From contig JARWZT010000016.1 of NCBI GenBank assembly GCA_029866205.1, positions 62,001 to 126,000 on the forward strand: DNA of 64,000 nucleotides, written 5' to 3'. A program made the position numbers and the translations under genes. The DNA is from Rhodoferax sp. (GTDB lineage: Bacteria; Pseudomonadota; Gammaproteobacteria; Burkholderiales; Burkholderiaceae_C). This document shows, in pieces, positions 58,621-64,000 of the stretch (the stretch's first letter is position 1; each line of letters begins with the position of its first letter). The notes below the pieces were generated by a model. That model worked only from the letters and a program-made list of their open reading frames with translations. It was not told the DNA's origin and searched no databases.

Positions 58621-58635
58621 TTTACGAAACTTTAC
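58621..58635 (+). promoter_or_regulatory. CpxR-type box (TTTAC-N5-TTTAC)
   Basis: TTTAC-GAAAC-TTTAC; the minus strand reads GTAAA-GTTTC-GTAAA, an exact match to the CpxR consensus of two GTAAA half-sites 5 bp apart. It lies 56 bp upstream of the response regulator start, so autoregulation is likely. A TAGACT at 58679 could be a -10 element, which would give an almost leaderless mRNA. Confidence 0.6.
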
Positions 58636-58690
58636 CTGAGCTTCGAGTGCGCCCCATGCGAAGTGGAGCCCGCACCACTAGACTGCATCG

Positions 58691-59416
58691 ATGAAAAAAC
58701 ACCTGTTGATGATCGAAGACGACGCCCGCCTGGCGGCCATGGTGGCGGAGTATTTAGAACTCAATGATTTCAGTGTTGAACGTGTGGGCGACGGACTTTC
58801 GGGTCTGGAGCGACTGCGCCAGGTGCCGAACGGGGCGGCTTCCATCGACCTGGTGGTGCTGGACCTGATGCTACCCGACATGGACGGCCTGGAAGTGTGC
58901 CGCCGCATTCGCGCCCTGAATGGGCCGCTGGGACAAACCCCGGTGCTGATGCTGACCGCCAAGGGCGACCCGATGGACCGCATCGTGGGCCTGGAACTGG
59001 GTGCCGACGATTACCTGCCCAAGCCCTTTGAGCCGCGTGAATTGCTGGCACGCATCCGCGCCGTACTGCGCCGCAAAACCGAGCCCGACAGCGCCGCCGA
59101 CGGGCATCCGGTCATGCGCTACGGCACGCTGGAGATTGACCGCGACGCCCGCACCGTGACCGTGGCGGGCCTGCCATGCGAGCTCACGTCTTACCAATTT
59201 GACCTGCTGGTGACCTTGGCTGAGCGTGCCGGGCGGGTGCTCACGCGTGACCAGATCATGGAGGCGGTGCGCGGACGCGAGCTCGACGCTTTTGACCGCT
59301 CAATTGACGTGCACATGGGCCGCATCCGCGCGGCGATCGAGCAAGACCCCAAGGCCCCCAAACGCATCCTGACCGTGCGCGGTGTGGGCTACGTGTTTGC
59401 CCGCCAGCAAGACTGA
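58691..59416 (+). CDS. OmpR-family response regulator (CpxR/RstA-like)
   Basis: A 241-residue response regulator. Receiver domain: acidic pocket EDD at 9-11, phospho-acceptor Asp58 in VVLDLMLPDMDG, Thr89 and Lys111 in YLPKPF. The C-terminal winged helix (about 140-238) ends KRILTVRGVGYVFA. Upstream GTAAA boxes support a Cpx-like binding specificity. No ribosome site precedes the ATG. The partner kinase follows 15 bp later. Confidence 0.93.
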   Translation: MKKHLLMIEDDARLAAMVAEYLELNDFSVERVGDGLSGLERLRQVPNGAASIDLVVLDLMLPDMDGLEVCRRIRALNGPLGQTPVLMLTAKGDPMDRIVGLELGADDYLPKPFEPRELLARIRAVLRRKTEPDSAADGHPVMRYGTLEIDRDARTVTVAGLPCELTSYQFDLLVTLAERAGRVLTRDQIMEAVRGRELDAFDRSIDVHMGRIRAAIEQDPKAPKRILTVRGVGYVFARQQD

Positions 59417-59431
59417 GGCGGTCGCGTCGCG

Positions 59432-60724
59432 ATGCTGCAAAAACTCTATGTGCGCATCTGGCTGGCCGTGGTGCTGGCCGTGGTCCTGCTGAGTTTGTTG
59501 GTCGGCATGGTCTGGCGCATGGCGGCCGATCCGCCCTTGCGGCAAGTGGTGGTGCGCAACACGCAGGGCGATGTGATTGGCGGCGCCAGTGCGCGTGCCC
59601 TGCGCCCGGGCATGTTCCACCACGATGGCGAAGGCCACGAGCGCATGGAGCACGCGCCCGCCCAGCAAGCCTCAACCGAAGACGACCGGCCCGGCGCGGA
59701 CGACGATCCCATCGGCCCCTTCGGCCGGGGTCCCGAGTTCGAAGTGCGCCTGCAAGACGGGCAAACCCTGCATTTGCACCTGCCCCGACCGCCGCGCAGC
59801 CCCTGGATTGCGCCCTTTGGATTTTTGGGCGCACTGGCCTTGGTGGCGGTGGCGGTGGCCCTGGGAACCTATCCCATCGTGCGCCGCCTGACGCGCCGCC
59901 TGGAGAGTCTGCAAGCCGGCGTGCAACGCTGGGGCGATGGCGACCTCAGCGTGCGTGTGCCCATGGCCGGTGACGACGAGGTGGGGTATTTGGCCCAACG
60001 CTTTAACCATGCAGCCGAGCAAATCGAAACGCTGGTCAAGGCGCGAGATGCGCTCTTGGCCTCGCAGAAATCGCTTCTGGCCAACGCCTCGCACGAACTG
60101 CGTTCTCCGCTGGCCCGCATTCGCATGGGGCTTGAGCTGATGGGCCGGGGATCGCCCGAGGCGCTGGCGCAGCGCAAACCCGAGATCGAGCGCAACCTGG
60201 CCGAGCTCGACCAGCTGATTGATGAAATTTTGCTCGCCAGCCGCCTGGACGCCCGCGAGGCCGATATGGGCACGGTGGAGCGCCTGGACCTGGTGGGTCT
60301 GGCTGCTGAAGAGTGTGCACGCAGCGGAGCCACGCTGGACACCCAAAGCACCGCGGTGCTGGTGCCCGGCGTTGCCAAACTGCTGCGCCGCGCGGTGCGC
60401 AACTTGCTGGAAAACGCCTCCCGCCACGCCGCTACGCCAGCCGAGCTGACGCTCTACCCGGACGGAGAGTTTGCAGTGCTCGAGGTGAAAGACCACGGCC
60501 CCGGAATCCCCGAAGACCTGCAGACACGCATTTTTGAGCCTTTTTACCGCCTGCCGGGTGCCTCCGAGGGAGACGGCGGTGTCGGCCTGGGGCTGGCGCT
60601 GGTGCGATCCATCGCGCTGCGTCACGGTGGTAGCGCAACTTGCCACAACCGTGCCGGCGGCGGCGCCTGCTTTACGCTGCGCCTGCCTTTGGCAACCGTG
60701 CCTTCGTCTGCCGACGCCCGTTAA
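59432..60724 (+). CDS. Sensor histidine kinase with His-rich periplasmic loop
   Basis: A 430-residue inner-membrane kinase. Membrane helix about residues 9-29; periplasmic region 30-125 with the His/acid-rich stretch FHHDGEGHERMEH (62-74); second helix about 127-147; HAMP to about 200; phospho-acceptor His221 in ASHELRSPLARIRM; N-box NLLENASRHA; G-boxes DHGPGIP and GGVGLGLALV. The CpxA/RstB-type architecture suggests envelope stress or metal sensing. The stop overlaps the convergent ROK gene by 4 bp. Confidence 0.92.
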   Translation: MLQKLYVRIWLAVVLAVVLLSLLVGMVWRMAADPPLRQVVVRNTQGDVIGGASARALRPGMFHHDGEGHERMEHAPAQQASTEDDRPGADDDPIGPFGRGPEFEVRLQDGQTLHLHLPRPPRSPWIAPFGFLGALALVAVAVALGTYPIVRRLTRRLESLQAGVQRWGDGDLSVRVPMAGDDEVGYLAQRFNHAAEQIETLVKARDALLASQKSLLANASHELRSPLARIRMGLELMGRGSPEALAQRKPEIERNLAELDQLIDEILLASRLDAREADMGTVERLDLVGLAAEECARSGATLDTQSTAVLVPGVAKLLRRAVRNLLENASRHAATPAELTLYPDGEFAVLEVKDHGPGIPEDLQTRIFEPFYRLPGASEGDGGVGLGLALVRSIALRHGGSATCHNRAGGGACFTLRLPLATVPSSADAR

Positions 60725-61995
60725 GCCATCGCTTTGAGAAACAGGTCGCGGTCGGGGGCAAAATTTTCGTGCAAGGGCAGCAGTGCGCCGCCCAGCGCGC
60801 GGGCGTCGGAGCCGATATCGCCAGCAATCAGCCGGGTACGCCACAAACCTTCCCAGTTGTAGTCCTCCAGCGCCTGCGTGGTCTGCGCCAACAGCGTCGC
60901 CAACATGGCCCGCGAGAACGAGCCGTCGATCACCACCGCATCCAGATCAAGAAAAGCGGTGCCACTGACCACGCACTGCGCCAAGCCCCGTGCCGCATTG
61001 CCAATCCAAAGCGCCGTGTGTTCGAGGTAGGGTGCGCTGGTGGCGCGGTCGTCGTAGGCGGCGCTGGGTTCCAGGCCGGCAGCGCCAAACCGCTGCTCCA
61101 ACTCCCACAGCGACGCGTGGCCAATCAGCTGCTCCGGCGCCGCTGCAGACGGCTCGCCCACGTGGGCACGCGCCAGGTGCAAGGGCAGCGAGGCCACCGC
61201 CCCGGCGTTGCCATGCACACCGCCATGCAAGTGCGAGTTGATCACCACGCCACCGCCGACAAAGGTGTCCACAAACAGGTACAAAAAGCTCTTCAGATCG
61301 CGCCCGCGACCAGCCACCAGCTCAGCAACGCAGGCGGCCTGCGTGTCTTTGGCAAAACTGACCGGCACGCTGGTCATGGACTGCACTTCGGCGGCCAGAT
61401 CAATCCGGTTCCATTGGTCTGAGGTGGCGTCTGACAAGCCCAACATCTTGTGCCAGCCACCCAAATTAAAGGGCGCCGCCACGCCCGCACCCACCAGGCG
61501 CGGAGCGAGCTCGCCCATGCCGCCTTCGATGGCCTTCATGCGGGCGGCAATGGTCGGCAACAAGGTGGCGGCATCAGGAAAGTCATAGCCGACTGTTTCA
61601 CGCTGGCGTACCTGACCGGTAAAGTCGACCAACAAGCAGTCCGTGCTGCGGCGACCGAGCTTGATGCCCAGGGCAAAAGCGCCGTCCGGGTTGAGTGCCA
61701 GCGGGACCGAGGGCTGGCCAATGCGGCCGCGCACCGGCGCGTGGCGCAGCAGCAGACCGTCGTCTTCCAGGCGGGTAGTGATGAGCCCGATGGTCTGGGC
61801 GCTCAAGCCCGTCAGGCGGGCCAGTTCGGCCTTGGGCACGCTGACGTTCAGGCGCACCGCCTGCAGCACAACGCGCTCATTGAACTGGCGCATACCCACG
61901 TGGTTGGAACCCCGCGGTCGCAATATCTGGGGAGGGCTCGGGTCGGGCGCGTTCTCAAAATCAGCTTTTTTCATCGTGGGCTGATTTTCACTCAT
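60721..61995 (-). CDS. ROK-family transcriptional regulator
   Basis: A 424-residue ROK protein with an N-terminal winged HTH (FNERVVLQAV, then AELARLTGLSAQTIGLITTRLEDDG) and a two-lobed sugar-kinase-like body (GNAGAVASLPL). The usual DxGGT phosphate loop and the Cys zinc cluster of active ROK kinases are not evident, so it is most likely a sugar-responsive repressor without kinase activity. No sugar operon is next to it. Confidence 0.87.
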   Translation of the reverse strand: MSENQPTMKKADFENAPDPSPPQILRPRGSNHVGMRQFNERVVLQAVRLNVSVPKAELARLTGLSAQTIGLITTRLEDDGLLLRHAPVRGRIGQPSVPLALNPDGAFALGIKLGRRSTDCLLVDFTGQVRQRETVGYDFPDAATLLPTIAARMKAIEGGMGELAPRLVGAGVAAPFNLGGWHKMLGLSDATSDQWNRIDLAAEVQSMTSVPVSFAKDTQAACVAELVAGRGRDLKSFLYLFVDTFVGGGVVINSHLHGGVHGNAGAVASLPLHLARAHVGEPSAAAPEQLIGHASLWELEQRFGAAGLEPSAAYDDRATSAPYLEHTALWIGNAARGLAQCVVSGTAFLDLDAVVIDGSFSRAMLATLLAQTTQALEDYNWEGLWRTRLIAGDIGSDARALGGALLPLHENFAPDRDLFLKAMA

Positions 61996-62094
61996 CCCTT
62001 GATTTAGTCGGCCAAGCCTCGGCTTCAGGAAAAGAGAAAAAACTCCGCAAAACTCACCTGTCTGGGGGATGCACAGCCGGGCTGAGGCGGTTTA

Positions 62095-62230
62095 CAGTCT
62101 CCCCACCGGACTTTACAAGTCCTTTGTCAATGACGCACCGCACAAGGTCCGCTGGCAAAAACCTGGTTTTCCTGTTCCAACGAAGTCTCTTCGGAGATAT
62201 TTACAAGTCACCTTCGGGTGGCTTTTTTTT
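62095..62230 (+). ncRNA. Candidate small RNA with strong terminator
   Basis: The 259-bp gap between two minus-strand genes contains plus-strand structure: hairpin GGACTT-TAC-AAGTCC (62108-62122), hairpin CGAAG-TCT-CTTCG (62181-62193) and a textbook terminator (62205-62230). TTTACAAGTC appears in two places. No plus-strand gene lies within 1.3 kb upstream that would need this terminator. Start and promoter are not identified, and no known RNA family was recognised. Confidence 0.45.
62205..62230 (+). terminator. Rho-independent terminator, plus strand
   Basis: AAGTCACC-TTCG-GGTGGCTT (one G-T wobble, stable UUCG loop) followed by a run of eight T residues. On the minus strand the downstream sequence is not T-rich, so it acts on plus-strand RNA. 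Confidence 0.8.
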
Positions 62231-62254
62231 GGCTTTTTTGGCCTTTTTTGGGTT

Positions 62255-63274
62255 TTACGGCGCCAGCAATTCCAACACCCGCTGTGGTGTCACATCGCGC
62301 AGGCAGCGGGTGTGACCGAGCGGACATTCACGCGCAAAGCAGGGCGCACAGTCCAGCGGCGGTTGGTACGCCGGATCGTCTTTGAGCCACAGCACGCGGG
62401 CGTGCGGGCTTAAGGGGGGCGTATGCAGCGGGCTTGACGACCCAAAAATCGCCACCTGTGGCACCCCGAAAGCTGCGGCCACGTGCATCATGCCGGAGTC
62501 GTTGCTCACCACGCCCAGGGATGCGCTGACCAACGCCAAAGCCTCGGCCAGATCGGTGCGGCCCGACAAGTCGAGGCAGCGCCCGGACCCGGCTTGCACC
62601 ACCGCCTGCGCGATCTCGGCACACACCGGCGCGTCTTTGGCCGAACCCAACAACACGATGGCACGCCCACGGGCCTGCCCGAGCTGACGGGCCAATGTGG
62701 CGAAATGGGCGGTGGGCCAGCGCTTGGCCGGCCCATATTCAGCGCCGGGCACCAGTACGTAATAATTTTTCCGCTGCAGACTCCGTGCCTGAAGCACCGT
62801 CTCCACCGAAGCGGCAGAAACGGCGAGTTGAGGCCGTTCGGCGGCAAAACCGTCCTCGCCACTCAGGGCGCCATAAAACTCCACCATGGGAGGACGCTGG
62901 GTTTTGGACGGGTTGGGCAGGCGCCGGGTCAGCAGGCCCCAGCGGGCCTCACCCTGATAGCCCCAACGCTCAGCCGCCCCGGCCCACCAAGGGATCAGGG
63001 CACTTTTCCAGGAGTTCGGACAGACAATCGCCCGGTCAAACTGGCCCCTCAATTCGCGCGCCAGCGCGCGGCGGGCGGCCCACTGCAAGCCGCCGTGGGC
63101 AAAAGGAAACTCAATCACCCGCTCCACCTGCGCCATGGCCCGGTAAACCGGCGCGACCCAGGGCAAAGCACCCACCGTGAGGCGTTCACCCCGCGCGTGC
63201 AAGCGTCGCAACAGCGGCTCGGTCATCACCGCGTCGCCAATCCATTGCGGCGCAATGATCAAAGTAGAAGTCAT
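62255..63274 (-). CDS. waaF: Lipopolysaccharide heptosyltransferase II
   Basis: A 339-residue GT9 glycosyltransferase that adds the second heptose to the LPS inner core, at the cytoplasmic face of the inner membrane. IIAPQWIGDAVMTEPLLRRL at the start, VLVPGAEYGPAKRWP and NDSGMMHVAAAFGVPQVAIFGSSSP in the C-terminal ADP-heptose domain are the WaaF landmarks. Works downstream of rfaE2 in this window. Confidence 0.94.
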   Translation of the reverse strand: MTSTLIIAPQWIGDAVMTEPLLRRLHARGERLTVGALPWVAPVYRAMAQVERVIEFPFAHGGLQWAARRALARELRGQFDRAIVCPNSWKSALIPWWAGAAERWGYQGEARWGLLTRRLPNPSKTQRPPMVEFYGALSGEDGFAAERPQLAVSAASVETVLQARSLQRKNYYVLVPGAEYGPAKRWPTAHFATLARQLGQARGRAIVLLGSAKDAPVCAEIAQAVVQAGSGRCLDLSGRTDLAEALALVSASLGVVSNDSGMMHVAAAFGVPQVAIFGSSSPLHTPPLSPHARVLWLKDDPAYQPPLDCAPCFARECPLGHTRCLRDVTPQRVLELLAP

Positions 63275-63296
63275 GGCCTAAACCGCCCCCAAGCAA

Positions 63297-63433
63297 GGGA
63301 CACCCCCTCGGGGGGCAGCGACCCCAACGCAGTGGGGGAGCGTGGGGGCACCACCCCTTGCGCCGGGCCGCCCCAAGCATGGGACACCCCCTCGGGGGGC
63401 AGCGACCCCAACGCAGTGGGGGAGCGTGGGGGC
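63297..63433. repeat. Two direct copies of a 53-bp GC-rich repeat
   Basis: Identical 53-bp copies at 63297-63349 and 63381-63433 (84-bp period), each starting GGGACACCCCCTCGGGGGGC and containing two small hairpins (CCCCC-TC-GGGGG and CCCC...GGGG). The bases before each copy (CCGCCCC..AAGCA) are nearly the same too. Together they fill the gap between waaF and the zinc-finger gene. Confidence 0.9.
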
Positions 63434-63439
63434 TCCACC

Positions 63440-63643
63440 CTAATGGGCTTCGAAATGCTCGCCGTCCTTGAGTTGGTACACGGTACCGCAGTACGGACAT
63501 TTGGCTTGGCCGGTACGGGCCACGTCGAGATAGACCTTGGGATGGGTATTCCAGGTTTTCATGTCCGCCAAGGGACTGGGGCAAAACACGCCACCTTGGG
63601 GATTAAGGTCTTTGGCCAGCAGGGAGACGAGCGATTTGGACAT
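63440..63643 (-). CDS. Zinc-finger domain protein (zf-CHCC, NDUFS6-like)
   Basis: A 67-residue protein with a zinc site formed by a first Cys/His region (GGVFCPSP, NTHPKVYLD) and AKCPYCGTVYQL. It is the bacterial zf-CHCC family related to complex I subunit NDUFS6; function unknown. Between ilvE and waaF in many Burkholderiales. Confidence 0.85.
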   Translation of the reverse strand: MSKSLVSLLAKDLNPQGGVFCPSPLADMKTWNTHPKVYLDVARTGQAKCPYCGTVYQLKDGEHFEAH

Positions 63644-63676
63644 AGCGGTAAGAGATGGAAAAAAGGGGGTCCGCTC

Positions 63677-64000
63677 TTAGACCAAGGTCAGCCAGTGCGC
63701 GTATTTGGAGTTGCGGCCGTTGACGATGTCAAAGAAAGCCGCCTGGATTTTTTCGGTGATCGGGCCGCGGGTGCCGGCATAGTCGTCTTTACCCAGGGCA
63801 ATACGGTCGAGTTCGCGGATGGGCGTCACTTCAGCGGCGGTACCGGTAAAGAAGGCTTCGTCACAGATGTACACCTCGTCGCGGGTAATGCGCTTTTGCA
63901 CCAGTTCCAGACCCAGGTCTTTGCAGATGTGCATGACCGTGTTGCGGGTGATGCCGTTGAGCGCACCGGCCGACAGGTCGGGCGTGTAGACCACGCCGTC
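63677..64000 (-). CDS. ilvE: Branched-chain amino acid aminotransferase, C-terminal part (5' end outside window)
   Basis: The frame stays open to base 64000, giving the last 107 residues of a class IV PLP aminotransferase: LSAGALNGITRNTVMHICKDL, then EVYICDEAFFTGTAAEVTPIRELD, which binds the PLP phosphate, and the family-typical end KIQAAFFDIVNGRNSKYAHWL. It interconverts branched-chain amino acids and their keto acids. Confidence 0.93.
   Translation of the reverse strand, partial: DGVVYTPDLSAGALNGITRNTVMHICKDLGLELVQKRITRDEVYICDEAFFTGTAAEVTPIRELDRIALGKDDYAGTRGPITEKIQAAFFDIVNGRNSKYAHWLTLV

Noticed and set aside
62095-62230. 6S RNA or tmRNA
   Set aside because: The hairpin pattern and ends do not resemble either; no tRNA-like part or central bubble was seen.
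63297-63433. CRISPR-like array
   Set aside because: Only two repeats with one short spacer and no cas genes; the repeat is a hairpin-rich intergenic element.

Overview
The window reads as about 64 kb of chromosome from a GC-rich betaproteobacterium of the order Burkholderiales, most like the Comamonadaceae (Rhodoferax/Polaromonas/Albidiferax type). This is an inference from gene content, codon use and synteny (glnK-amtB, rsmI/yraN/diaA/dolP, ilvE-zinc finger-waaF, apaG-thiL-pgpA) and from GC-rich intergenic repeats; no rRNA marker is present. I see no tRNA, rRNA, CRISPR array, phage or intact insertion sequence. The window opens inside a polyamine-type ABC permease gene and closes inside a gene that looks like ilvE.

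Layout. 0-6.6 kb: PotB/PotC-like permeases with a GlxA-type regulator, glycolate oxidase subunits glcE and glcF (no glcD here), a MocA-like nucleotidyltransferase and an SMP-30 lactonase. 6.6-8.8 kb: glnK-amtB nitrogen operon with a near-consensus sigma-54 promoter and a terminator. 8.9-15.8 kb: comM, recQ, small unknown proteins, a secreted glutathione peroxidase, DUF2237/Trp-rich pair, DUF3429 and a double-cupin protein. 15.8-18.1 kb: a small accessory patch with a wrecked ABC exporter operon (two deletions) and an intact vapBC pair. 18.1-26.9 kb: ybaL and rpe on one strand; apaG-thiL-pgpA-cinA-argO-glutamate-synthase-like on the other; then rfaE2 and a di-iron ferritin-like protein.

27.0-34.1 kb holds the most interesting system: eight tightly packed co-directional genes (FAD oxidoreductase, DUF1365, cyclopropane-fatty-acid-synthase-like methyltransferase, chalcone-isomerase-like exported protein, GPH-family transporter, DUF3833 lipoprotein, SDR, SnoaL-like protein). 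I read it as a membrane-lipid modification pathway whose product is not established. 34.1-46.5 kb: GST, purB, rsmI/yraN/diaA/dolP, a beta-hydroxyacid dehydrogenase, pilT/pilU, yggS, and an Lrp-type regulator facing putA. 46.6-46.9 kb is a symmetric hairpin-bounded inverted-repeat element.

46.9-53.4 kb is a coxSLM-DEG operon. The active-site loop of the large subunit is AYRGAGR, so it is a form II molybdenum hydroxylase and not proven CO dehydrogenase. 53.5-58.6 kb: methyltransferase, two alpha/beta hydrolases, M48 peptidase, AmpG-like permease. 58.6-60.7 kb: a Cpx/Rst-like two-component system preceded by a CTAG-rich pentanucleotide tandem repeat abutting a perfect TTTAC-N5-TTTAC box. 60.7-64 kb: ROK regulator, a candidate plus-strand small RNA with a strong terminator, waaF, a two-copy 53-bp repeat, a zinc-finger protein and the ilvE-like end.
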